This document shows, in pieces, positions 1 through 9,638 of a stretch of 64,000 nt of DNA. Location: assembly GCA_028690665.1 (NCBI GenBank), contig JAQVAV010000015.1, positions 26,896-90,895 on the forward strand, in the 5' to 3' direction. A program made the position numbers and the translations under genes. Below the pieces are notes generated by a model. The model was not told the DNA's origin. It saw only the letters and a program-made list of their open reading frames with translations, and did no database searches. The number at the start of each line of letters is the position of its first letter. The stretch's first letter is position 1. Source of the stretch: Paludibacter sp. GTDB taxonomy: Bacteria > Bacteroidota > Bacteroidia > Bacteroidales > Paludibacteraceae.

Positions 1-405
1 CTCTCCTTTGTCTTTGGTAATTATTACCATATCTGCATTGTCATTTCCGGAAACCCTGTAATAGATATTCACCCTTTCGCCCTTGTCGCGGACCTCGACA
101 GCCGATTCAAAATTGCCTTTTTCAATGATTTGATACAATTCTTTGGTTATTGATTTTAAAAATGGAGAATCAGCTTTCTCTTCAAGAGTCAGAATTTTGA
201 GTCCCTGCATTTTATTCATGACCTTTTGTTCATCTTTGGCAAGCCCCCCGAGAACCGAAGCCATATTCATCATTCCTTTGTTGATTGACACATATTGGAA
301 ACGTTCATCATCTCCGTATTTATCAAAAAAAGATTGCAAGGATTGAGCATTTACTGTAATTGCTGAAAACATTATAAATAATGCTACTGAAAATATCTTT
401 TTCAT
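1..405 (-). CDS. DUF4252-like protein, C-terminal end cut by window edge
   Basis: Minus-strand open frame from CAT at 403-405 to the window edge; translated segment resembles the adjacent ORF 418-906 (ADMVI..KDKGE vs DMVIAVREKDE). Confidence 0.6.
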   Translation of the reverse strand, partial: MKKIFSVALFIMFSAITVNAQSLQSFFDKYGDDERFQYVSINKGMMNMASVLGGLAKDEQKVMNKMQGLKILTLEEKADSPFLKSITKELYQIIEKGNFESAVEVRDKGERVNIYYRVSGNDNADMVIITKDKGE

Positions 406-417
406 AACCTTGTCATT

Positions 418-906
418 TTAATCGTTAAGCATTTTACCATTTTGAATCTTATGAACCATATCCTGATCAAAATTTCCATTGAGCCAAATAAGGCTGAACT
501 CATCTTTTTCCCGAACCGCTATTACCATATCCGTGAATTTTGTCCCGTTAGTTTTAGTGTATATATCTACTTTTTCCCCTTTTTCCCGAACTGAAAGAGC
601 AGACTCCAATGCTTCATGCTTCACTACCTCTTCAAACTCATCCATCAACTTCCCATAGTCAAGGGCAAGTGTAGAATCCTTGCTGGTAAGAATCTTTATT
701 TTATGCATTGCCGATAACACATCCCGTTCATCTTTTTCCAAATCACCGGCCAGCATAGCCAGCCCAAAGGCCATTTTATTAACCGTCACAGATTCAAAAC
801 TCTCATTTCCGTTGTATTTTTTAAAGAAAGAATTCAAAGTCTGACTTTTTAATCCGGAAAATAACATTACTATAAAAGTAACCACAATAATTATTATACG
901 TCTCAT
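418..906 (-). CDS. DUF4252 domain-containing protein, exported
   Basis: ORF with signal peptide (MRRIIIIVVTFIVMLFSGLKSQ) and DUF4252-like pattern. Confidence 0.7.
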   Translation of the reverse strand: MRRIIIIVVTFIVMLFSGLKSQTLNSFFKKYNGNESFESVTVNKMAFGLAMLAGDLEKDERDVLSAMHKIKILTSKDSTLALDYGKLMDEFEEVVKHEALESALSVREKGEKVDIYTKTNGTKFTDMVIAVREKDEFSLIWLNGNFDQDMVHKIQNGKMLND

Positions 907-927
907 AACTTTCTATATTTATCAATT

Positions 928-1425
928 TTACTTATTTATTTTGTCACTTATATTTGAAACTTTTCTGATAGGTTCCAGATTTTCATGAACCCGTTCAATA
1001 GACTTTAAAGGTTCGAGATTTCGGGCTAACATCCGGTTTACTTTGGAAAGACGTGCCTGAGCCAGTTTTTGCACTACCTGCTCATTTTCAATCACCTTAC
1101 CATTTATCACAGCATAATCATCTTTGGGTGTTTGTGTGCCGAATAACCATAAAGCTACAAGCACAGTAGCTGCGATACCGGAAGCACTTGCAATCCAGAT
1201 CCGGAGTTTATTTTTGTGGATAATATGCGCCGGTTCGTAATGCAACACCAGTTTCGACGGATTTGTAATCTGACTTTCCTGTCCAAAATTTGAAAACATT
1301 GCCTCATAAGGTTTATGCTCTTCGGCAACCTTATCCGAATCAAAATACTCTTTAAGTTCGTTTTCTTCAGCAATTGAAGTTTGTCCCTGAAAATACTTAT
1401 CCAAAAGCTCATTTATTGTCGCCAT
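928..1425 (-). CDS. Single-TM protein, putative anti-sigma factor partner of the ECF sigma
   Basis: ORF overlaps the 3' end of the ECF sigma gene; one TM segment (IWIASASGIAATVLVALWLFG). Confidence 0.55.
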   Translation of the reverse strand: MATINELLDKYFQGQTSIAEENELKEYFDSDKVAEEHKPYEAMFSNFGQESQITNPSKLVLHYEPAHIIHKNKLRIWIASASGIAATVLVALWLFGTQTPKDDYAVINGKVIENEQVVQKLAQARLSKVNRMLARNLEPLKSIERVHENLEPIRKVSNISDKINK

Positions 1426-1931
1426 ACCTTCTCCTCCACTCTTTTATTCTCGTTCATTATCTGTTCCCTGATTTTCTGACGGGCCCGGGACAAATTTACG
1501 GTCACCGCATTGGCCGTCAGATTGGTTATATATGCTATTTCGCTGATTTCCACACCTTCCACATCACGCATGCGAATAATAGTGCGTTGCAACTCGGGCA
1601 ATTTATCAATCATCTGTCTCACTCTTAGTGCCATATCATTCGTTTCGGTCTGCTGATACGGATTCAGTTCCGTAAATTCCACATCGTTTTGAATTTCACC
1701 CGTTTCGCGATGCTGGCGAAGTGTATCAAGACATAAATTTCGCATTGACCTCATTGCAAATGCCGGTACATTATCAACTACATCAAGTTTATCTCTCTTT
1801 TCCCATAATTTAAGGTTCAATTCCTGCACAGCATCCTGAGCAGCATCATCGCTTTGCAAAATTGATTTTGCCAATCGGAATAATTTATCCGACAACGATA
1901 ATATGTAAACATTAAACCGGGAAGAATCCAT
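1413..1931 (-). CDS. RNA polymerase sigma factor, ECF subfamily
   Basis: Region 2 (DAAQDAVQELNLKLWEKRDKL) and region 4 (LPELQRTIIRMRDVEGVEISEIAYITNLTANAVTVNLSRARQKIRE). Confidence 0.9.
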   Translation of the reverse strand: MDSSRFNVYILSLSDKLFRLAKSILQSDDAAQDAVQELNLKLWEKRDKLDVVDNVPAFAMRSMRNLCLDTLRQHRETGEIQNDVEFTELNPYQQTETNDMALRVRQMIDKLPELQRTIIRMRDVEGVEISEIAYITNLTANAVTVNLSRARQKIREQIMNENKRVEEKVWRQ

Positions 1932-2222
1932 GGATTGTTATTAATCTTTGTTTTTATTTTTCTCGTTTCTATATTTATGACGTCGGGCAAAAATAATTCT
2001 TACATCCCTGAACGAAAAAAATCATTTTTATATTTACAAATAACACACAACACAATAATTATCAATATATTATATTAAATATTATTTTTAATTATCGCAT
2101 AAAACAACCTTCTCATAAATCAACAAAACTATTGAAAATTCAGTTATAAATATGTATATCAGCTTTTTTTTGTAATTTTCGAGTTTATTTAGGGATACTG
2201 ACCATTAGGTATAAATTATTGT

Positions 2223-4265
2223 ATGAAACTAAAAATAACTCACTCTCAAATTCAGAATATTATAAAAATTGGCTTGTTCGTTTGCGTAATAGCCATCATT
2301 ACCCAACTTTTTCCAAGCCAAAACAAATTCAAATATCAGTTTGAAATCGGGAAACCCTGGTCATACGAGTTAATCACAGCTTCGTTCGATTTTCCTATTT
2401 ATAAAAATGAAACGGAATTGAATAGGGAGAAACAGGAATTGCTCAGGAACTACGTTCCTTATTTTAATATTGACACAACTTTAACCCAAAAACAATTCCG
2501 TAAATTAATTACCGACTACAGGAAGTTAAATGGTACAGACCTGATGTTTCAGGAGCTTGTTTTACAAAAAATGCAATCTATTTATCAAAAAGGAATCATT
2601 TCGGTAGAAGAACAAAGTAAGTTGCAGCAAAACGGGAAAAATTCAATTAACTGCATATTCCCCAACAGGCTAAAAAAAGAACGGAATCTGAATGAAATAT
2701 ATACACCGAAAACAGCGTATGAAGAAATTCTGAAAAACAGCCCGCAAGTATTAAAGACATACAATCTGAACTTATATCTAACTGAAAACCTGAGATATGA
2801 CAGTATTACCTCGGAGTTCTCAAAAGCCGAACTTCTTAAAAATTTATCGTTGACATCAGGTATGATTCAGACCGGTGAACGAATTATTGACCGAGGTGAA
2901 ATTGTGACTCCGGAACTTTACCTGATTCTGAATTCTCTGAAGATTGAATATCAAAAACGGAAAGACTCCATACAGCAATCAGCCTTAGTTACCGCAGGAG
3001 AAATCATTATTATCTCTATACTTATTGTACTCTTTTTCCTTTATCTTAACTTATTTCGTCCCCGCATTTACGACAGTTTTGGGAACCTGTTCTTTATTTC
3101 GCTAATGATGCTCATGATGGTTGGTATCACTTCGTTTGTGATCAATTATTCGACCATCAACTATTATATGATTCCATTCGCATTGCTACCTATTATTATC
3201 CGTGTATTTTTCGATTCACGAACAGCACTTTTTGCTCATATAATCACCATGCTGATTATTGCCTTTATGGCCGACAATTCGTTCATGTTCATTCTTTTAC
3301 AGATTGCAGTAGGAATGGCGGCAGTATCCAGTCTGAAAGACATGACACAACGTTCACAGCTGGCCCAAACGGCTCTTTATATTTTCCTCACTTATGTGGC
3401 AATCTATCTCTCCTTCGAATTTATTTCGGAAGGTGATATTCAACGAATTCATTATAAGAACATTCTGTATTTTGCAATAAGCAGCGGTTTTCTGCTATTC
3501 GCATACGTGCTCATTTATATTTTCGAAAAGATTTTCGGATTGATTTCGGCTGTAACATTAGTAGAACTTACCAATATAAATAGTGACCTCATGATGAAAT
3601 TCGCCGAACTGGCACCGGGAACATTCCAACACACATTGCAAGTTTCAAATTTGGCAACAGAGGCCGCTAAGAAAATCGGAGCTAATAGTTTGCTTGTGCG
3701 CACAGGAGCGCTGTACCACGATATTGGGAAAATGAAACATCCGGAAAATTTCACAGAAAATCAAATGGGTGGTAAAAATCCTTTATTAGAAATGGATTAT
3801 GAAGAAGCAGCAAAAATCGTCATAAACCACGTACCGGACGGTATGGAACTGGCTAAAAAAAGTCATTTGCCGGAACAGATTATCAATTTTATCACAACCC
3901 ATCACGGACGTAGTAAAACAAAATATTTCTACAATTCATTTATTAATGCTAATCCGGGTAAAACGCCAAACGACGAAGCTTTTACTTATCCCGGGCCACT
4001 GCCCAACAGTAAAGAAACTGCCATCCTGATGATGGCCGATGCCGTGGAAGCCCGTTCAAGAAGTCTGAGCGTTTATACCGAAGATACTATCAATGATGCG
4101 GTGGAACAAATGATTGATTCCCAAATTGCAGACGGACAATTTAAAAGCGCTCCAATCAGCTTCAGAGATGTGGAAACAGTGAAATCTGTTTTCAAAGAAA
4201 AGATTAAAAATATTTACCACACCCGTATTGTATATCCGGAATTAAAAAATCCTGAGTCGAAATAG
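2223..4265 (+). CDS. 7TM-HD family phosphohydrolase (PgpH-like)
   Basis: 680 aa with extracytoplasmic domain, multiple TMs and an HD domain (LVRTGALYHDIGKMKHPENFTENQ). Confidence 0.9.
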   Translation: MKLKITHSQIQNIIKIGLFVCVIAIITQLFPSQNKFKYQFEIGKPWSYELITASFDFPIYKNETELNREKQELLRNYVPYFNIDTTLTQKQFRKLITDYRKLNGTDLMFQELVLQKMQSIYQKGIISVEEQSKLQQNGKNSINCIFPNRLKKERNLNEIYTPKTAYEEILKNSPQVLKTYNLNLYLTENLRYDSITSEFSKAELLKNLSLTSGMIQTGERIIDRGEIVTPELYLILNSLKIEYQKRKDSIQQSALVTAGEIIIISILIVLFFLYLNLFRPRIYDSFGNLFFISLMMLMMVGITSFVINYSTINYYMIPFALLPIIIRVFFDSRTALFAHIITMLIIAFMADNSFMFILLQIAVGMAAVSSLKDMTQRSQLAQTALYIFLTYVAIYLSFEFISEGDIQRIHYKNILYFAISSGFLLFAYVLIYIFEKIFGLISAVTLVELTNINSDLMMKFAELAPGTFQHTLQVSNLATEAAKKIGANSLLVRTGALYHDIGKMKHPENFTENQMGGKNPLLEMDYEEAAKIVINHVPDGMELAKKSHLPEQIINFITTHHGRSKTKYFYNSFINANPGKTPNDEAFTYPGPLPNSKETAILMMADAVEARSRSLSVYTEDTINDAVEQMIDSQIADGQFKSAPISFRDVETVKSVFKEKIKNIYHTRIVYPELKNPESK

Positions 4266-4913
4266 ATCTGGCCTTTTTTGTATAGCCTGTTAGGCACAGA
4301 CGGAAGAGCGATCGTGCGACAATAAATCTAACAAATCAAAAAAAATGACATGATAGCCAGCGCACAAAGCACAAGTTTGACAGCCCATCCCCGCGCTGCC
4401 AAGCACATGCTTTTTTCGCTCCATTTAATTCAGTGTTCAAGAAAAAAACATTTAATCTAAGAGAAAGAATCCAAAGATATGCGTGGATAATTGAATAGAA
4501 AAGTTCGAAAATAAATTCATGTGAATTTAATATAAACATAACACGCTTATTATATTGAATTTGTAAATTTAAGTTTTTAAAATAACTTACTCTTGTAAGA
4601 TTTATGAAGACATTTATAATAGAACTTATCTTGACTTTTAAATCAAGGCAGAATTAACGAGTATTATATTCCCTTTTCAGACAGAAAATACAGATTTTAT
4701 TCTCTACAGATTTCTGTAATCCTGATTCTATCGAGGAATCTTTTGTCTTATTTTTCTAATCTTTATTGAAACAAAGAATTACTACGAAAAGTCAAGACGA
4801 GTTCATAACATGATTGTAAAATTATAAAAAACAAAGAAATATATCTTGTATTTTCAATAACTCACTATTAACAAAAAATATGAAATTATTGAATAACTAT
4901 GATTCCCCAAAAT

Positions 4914-5320
4914 ATGAAAGAAAAATTATTAATTTATTTTGTTTTAGTTATTAGTTTAACTAATTGCGCCAAAATAATGACCCTGTTATACCGGACAGAG
5001 AAGCCCGTGTTATAGACATTTTAATATCTGATACCTTGGTGGAAATTAAAAAGCACCAATTTTCTGTAGTTTATTACCTTTCTGGATGTGAGGTCTTCAA
5101 AGAATACCAAACAACAGAAACAGATAGTTCTTCTTTATACAAGATTTTTGTTTATAACCCGGAATATTATAATAAAGAAGTAGGTTGTGCTACTGTTCTA
5201 TATCAAGACACCTTAAATTTGGAATTCTACCCACATAAAACGGGGGAATATACCGTATATTTTAATGATTCACTTTTAACCAAAAAAACTAAAATAATTG
5301 AACAACCAGAACTTAAATAA
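4914..5320 (+). pseudogene. Small lipoprotein gene with a frameshift just after the lipobox
   Basis: ATG 4914 gives MKEKLLIYFVLVISLTNC then stops early; the rest (RQNNDPVIPDREARVIDIL...) is in another frame (ORF 4964-5320). Confidence 0.55.
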
Positions 5321-5322
5321 AC

Positions 5323-6814
5323 ATGAAAAAACTATTAATTATTTTAATGGTAATATTATATACAATGAATATTTATTCACAGGAAATTACTAAACTTGAT
5401 GAAAAAGGTAATATCATTGAGGACGCTGAAAGTATTATTTCTAAATATGTAGAGGGAGAAATAATCATTAAATTTAAAAGGGATGCAATTGATGAAGATA
5501 TTGTCAAAAAACTACCACCACATTCAAAATTTAAGGTTGAAACGATAAAAAAGCCAAAATCTAAAAAAGCCCAAAATGACAAATCTATTTTCCAGGATTA
5601 CAATGGTCATTCTTTACGAAAAGTAATCAATAAAACATATCCTGATTTTGCACTATCAAACAAGATTGGATTACAAAGATTAATGGTGTTGGAAGTAGAC
5701 AGAAGCAAAGACATAAAAAAGTTAATACAGGATTTATCTTCATATCCTGAAATTGAATATGCTGAACCTAATTTTATAGGTAAACTCATTGCCAATCAAC
5801 CCAATGATTCCGAATATTTTAACAATCAAAAGGGATTTAAAAACAGATCTGTATATCATTATGACATGGATATCGATGCCGAGAGGGCTTGGGATTTTTC
5901 AACAGGTAATAGTGCTATTAGGGTTGCTGTAATCAATAATGGGGTAGATTATCATCATATTGATCTCGGAAATGGCAGTTTTGGCACCGGGGCGAAAGTA
6001 GCCAGGGGCTGGGATTTGTACATAATGACTCGGACCCGGATTATACAGAATATCAACTGGTTGGTCTGCTGCCAATCTAAATTATCAGACTGGTTTTTAT
6101 GATGTTGTTGATGTCAATGGCAATACAACCACTTTACGGACTTTTACATATGAAATATATACACTTTCTGGTACATATTATGGTTGGTATCCTGCAAATG
6201 GAAACAATGTTATTTTTACTTATACAACTTTGAGTAATGGATGTTTGGAGGATAGAGTTGTTTCAGAGGATATCTATCCGAATACTGAAAACAATACAGC
6301 AACATATTCTGCAAGTAATTCTATTTCTGCAAATAGTAAAATCACGACAGGAAGCAAAATTGAATACAATGCGGGTAATTCAATAGAATTATTGCCTGGT
6401 TTTGAGGTTGAAACCGGAGCTGAATTTAGTGCCTATATCGGAGAGTGTGATTTATCAACAACATCTTCATTAAAATCTGCAAAAATCGAGAATAATGAAA
6501 GCTACAATATGTATAATGAGACAATTATAGATTCAATAGAAAAAAGTGACATTTTTTCACTTATGGTATATCCAGATCCTTTCACTGAATATGTTTCTTT
6601 TAAATATTATATAGAAGAAAAATCACATGTTACTATTAAAATTTTTGATTGCAATGGAACTTTAGTATCTGTAATAGTGGATAATGATTTAAGAGAAATA
6701 GGTTGGTATAATGATAATTTTGGGAAAAGCAATCTATCTCCTGGTATTTATCTCTATTCCATTATGATTGGAGAAAAATCAAAGGCAGGTAAAATTATAA
6801 AAAATAAAATATAG
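5323..6814 (+). pseudogene. Decayed subtilisin-like (S8) T9SS-secreted protease
   Basis: Prodomain and start of the catalytic domain in ORF 5323-6102; DSDPDYTEYQLVGLLPI continues in a second frame near 6024; SAANLNYQTGFYDVVDVNG... and the T9SS C-terminus (ORF 6230-6814) in a third; catalytic His/Ser region absent. Confidence 0.8.
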
Positions 6815-7243
6815 AAGTAAATCTTAAAAACTGGGAAGCAACCTAATATACTGGTGAGCAAACATGAAGGACTGGGGACCCGATTTGATATTAAAGGGAG
6901 TTAATTCGAACAACCGGGAAGATTTGGAGATTTCCTACGCAAACCTTCCCTTCTGTTTACAGGCACATTTTGCAAGCCCTACAAGCCAATTCGCGAAGCA
7001 AATTTGTAAAAGGGAACTTTTCGTCCGTCCCGTCCCAACGCTGGAATGAGAGACAGTGCAACCAATATAACTAAACGAATTGAGAATATAAACCACCAGT
7101 ACCTAACGCACGTCTATGCGCATTGGCAAGCTGATGTGCATTCGACAGTTTTTACTTCCGCATTCACTTTGTCGCTATGCAACAGTGAACGCTCCCGAAA
7201 AATGCCAAATGCCCATAGCATCGGCCTTTATAAATTAGGGGAA

Positions 7244-8275
7244 CTACAGCAAATTGGGTAATACTAACGAAAAAATAAGAACTGCCATGCCCGACACCAA
7301 TACTATAATAGTAACCGGCTTCACACCTTTCCATTCCTTCAAAATTATACCCCAGACATTGCTGAAAGTTACATTCAACGACATAAGGATGCTCCACGAG
7401 AAAGCCATCATAACACTACCTTCGGTTAGAAAACTTTTGCCTAATGCCAAGCCGAAAAACTGTGAATACCAAAGCACTCCGGCCAAAGCTGAAAACAGGA
7501 TATTATTGGTAAATACTGCTCCCGAAACTCCAAAGTAGTCTTTCAAAGTTTTGTTTTTTATGTTCTGATATAAACAATACACCGCATTGGTCAGAAATCC
7601 ACCCAGTGTAATCAGTAAAATGGCAGGTAATCCGGCATACAAGGCGTCAGAACCCATTTCAAGAGCAACAGCCTTAATTGGTTCCGCAGCTTCGAGCCCC
7701 AAACTGAAACAGGCACTCATTACTCCGGCCAAAATAGCGACAAACAACCCTTTTCCTAAAGCGAAGTCTTTAACCGCTGCTTTTTTCTGTTCTTCCGTCA
7801 TATTTTGAGCCCGAAGACTTCCGGCATAACCGATTATGGCAATTCCGGCAATGGCCACACTTACTCCAATCAGGAGTACTAACCCGGCACCATGAAACAA
7901 ATCAGTTCCGGCCATCAAAGCTGGAATCAACGTCCCAAAGGCCGAACAGGTTCCCAAGGCAATACTTTGTCCGAGGGCCACACCAAGATAGCGCATACTC
8001 AATCCGAAAGTCAATCCTCCGACACCCCACAAAGCTCCGTAGAAAACAGCTTTCCATGATGCACTATCACTCGAAGCAATAATTTCACCCAAACTATGAC
8101 CTTCGGGTACCGCCAGCAATGCACCCAGATACGGAAATACAAGCCATGCAAAAATTCCCTGTACTAACCAGAAACTTTCCCATGCCCATGTTTTTACTTT
8201 TTTAATCGGGACATAAGAACTACTTTGTCCCAAACTGCCAATGGCAATAATTAACAATCCAATGAGTGTATTCAT
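7244..8275 (-). CDS. rhaT: L-rhamnose/proton symporter RhaT
   Basis: MNTLIGLLIIAIGSLGQSSSYVPIKKVKTWAWESFWLVQGIFAWL...; 10-TM RhaT pattern; adjacent to rhaA/rhaB; start chosen at 8275. Confidence 0.92.
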   Translation of the reverse strand: MNTLIGLLIIAIGSLGQSSSYVPIKKVKTWAWESFWLVQGIFAWLVFPYLGALLAVPEGHSLGEIIASSDSASWKAVFYGALWGVGGLTFGLSMRYLGVALGQSIALGTCSAFGTLIPALMAGTDLFHGAGLVLLIGVSVAIAGIAIIGYAGSLRAQNMTEEQKKAAVKDFALGKGLFVAILAGVMSACFSLGLEAAEPIKAVALEMGSDALYAGLPAILLITLGGFLTNAVYCLYQNIKNKTLKDYFGVSGAVFTNNILFSALAGVLWYSQFFGLALGKSFLTEGSVMMAFSWSILMSLNVTFSNVWGIILKEWKGVKPVTIIVLVSGMAVLIFSLVLPNLL

Positions 8276-8356
8276 AATATTAGTGGTAGCGAGTAGCAGA
8301 TAGCGAATAGCGGGCAAATACCCCCTACTCACTTACCGCTACATTTTATTAGTTTA

Positions 8357-9616
8357 TTATCTTTTTGAAGTTACTTCTGCTTCGTATTTTTCAATATCGG
8401 TAATATAAGATTCTCCTACAATAACGCCTTTTTTAGCGCAATAGTAGTTATATATTGCTCCCCAAGGCATTGATTTTGCTTCTTCGAGCAAGGCCATACG
8501 TTCGAAGAACTGACCTTTAGATTCATATTCACGAAGTTTTGCAATTGGTTCCAGTAATGCCTGAAGCAAAGCTCTCTGTGTAGCGCGTACCCCAACTACA
8601 TAAGCACCGATCCGGTTGATAGAAGCATCAAAATAATCGAGTCCGACATGAACTTTATCAACAGCATCAGCACGAACAATTTCCTGTGCGATGGCTAATA
8701 ATTCTTCGTTCAGAATCACCACATGATCGCTATCCCAACGTACACCACGGGTCACATGAAGCATAATTTCCGGTAAGAATAGCAACAAAGAAGAAATTTT
8801 ATCCGAGATAATTTCGGTCGGGTGGAAATGTCCTGAATCGAGAGTTACCACAACATTATTTTTCATACCATAACCCATATAAAACTCGTGTGAACCAACA
8901 GTATAACTTTCAAGCCCTACCCCAAACAGTTTACTTTCGATACAGTCAAGCATATATTCATCATTGGTTTTATATTCGAAAATTTTATCCAATGATTCTT
9001 TCAAATTCTTACGATACTGCAAACGATTCACTGTTACATCTTTGGAGCCGTCGGGAATCCAGATATTGTGCATACATTTGGAGCCGAGTTGACGTCCCAT
9101 TTCTTCTGCAATTTTACGACTGCGTATAACATGTTCAATCCAAAAATTCCGGATTTCCGGGTCTGGATGAGATAATGTCAGACCATCAGCTGATTTTGGA
9201 TGCGAAAAGCAGGTACAATTAAAATCAAGTTTGTAGCCTTTTTCTTTGGCCCAGTCAATCCAGCTCTGAAAATGTTTTGGTTCAATCTGATCACGATCCA
9301 CAAATTTACCTCCGAAATCGCCATAAAAAGCATGGAGATTTACACGATGATTTCCAGGAATCAGCTGCATTGCTTTATCAATATCGGCACGCAGTTCTTC
9401 TATTGTACGAGCCTTACCCGGATAATTTCCGGTAGCCTGAATACCTCCGGTCAGAGCACCATCCGGATTTTCGAATCCGGTAACATCGTCAGCCTGCCAA
9501 CAATGTAATGAAATAGGTAATTTATCTAATTGATCAAGAGCTTTGTTTACATCCACTCCAACAGCAGCATACTCTGCAACAGCCAAATCAAAGGCTTTTT
9601 GAATTTTTTCGTCCAT
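8357..9616 (-). CDS. rhaA: L-rhamnose isomerase
   Basis: 419 aa; SLHCWQADDVTGFE, GNHRVNLHAFYGDF, LDSGHFHPTE, RGVRWDSDHVV typical of RhaA. Confidence 0.95.
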   Translation of the reverse strand: MDEKIQKAFDLAVAEYAAVGVDVNKALDQLDKLPISLHCWQADDVTGFENPDGALTGGIQATGNYPGKARTIEELRADIDKAMQLIPGNHRVNLHAFYGDFGGKFVDRDQIEPKHFQSWIDWAKEKGYKLDFNCTCFSHPKSADGLTLSHPDPEIRNFWIEHVIRSRKIAEEMGRQLGSKCMHNIWIPDGSKDVTVNRLQYRKNLKESLDKIFEYKTNDEYMLDCIESKLFGVGLESYTVGSHEFYMGYGMKNNVVVTLDSGHFHPTEIISDKISSLLLFLPEIMLHVTRGVRWDSDHVVILNEELLAIAQEIVRADAVDKVHVGLDYFDASINRIGAYVVGVRATQRALLQALLEPIAKLREYESKGQFFERMALLEEAKSMPWGAIYNYYCAKKGVIVGESYITDIEKYEAEVTSKR

Positions 9617-9638
9617 GATATTAAGTTTAAATTGTTTT

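Noticed and set aside
4286-7111. Integron attC-like core motifs GTTAGGC (~4288) and ACCTAAC (~7103)
   Set aside because: Neither has a matching partner in the right order with a foldable stem; seven-base matches are expected by chance.
6864-7261. ORFs 6864-7049 and 7046-7261 as genes
   Set aside because: Short, no similarity recognised, lie in a compositionally odd non-coding block; the second runs into rhaT.
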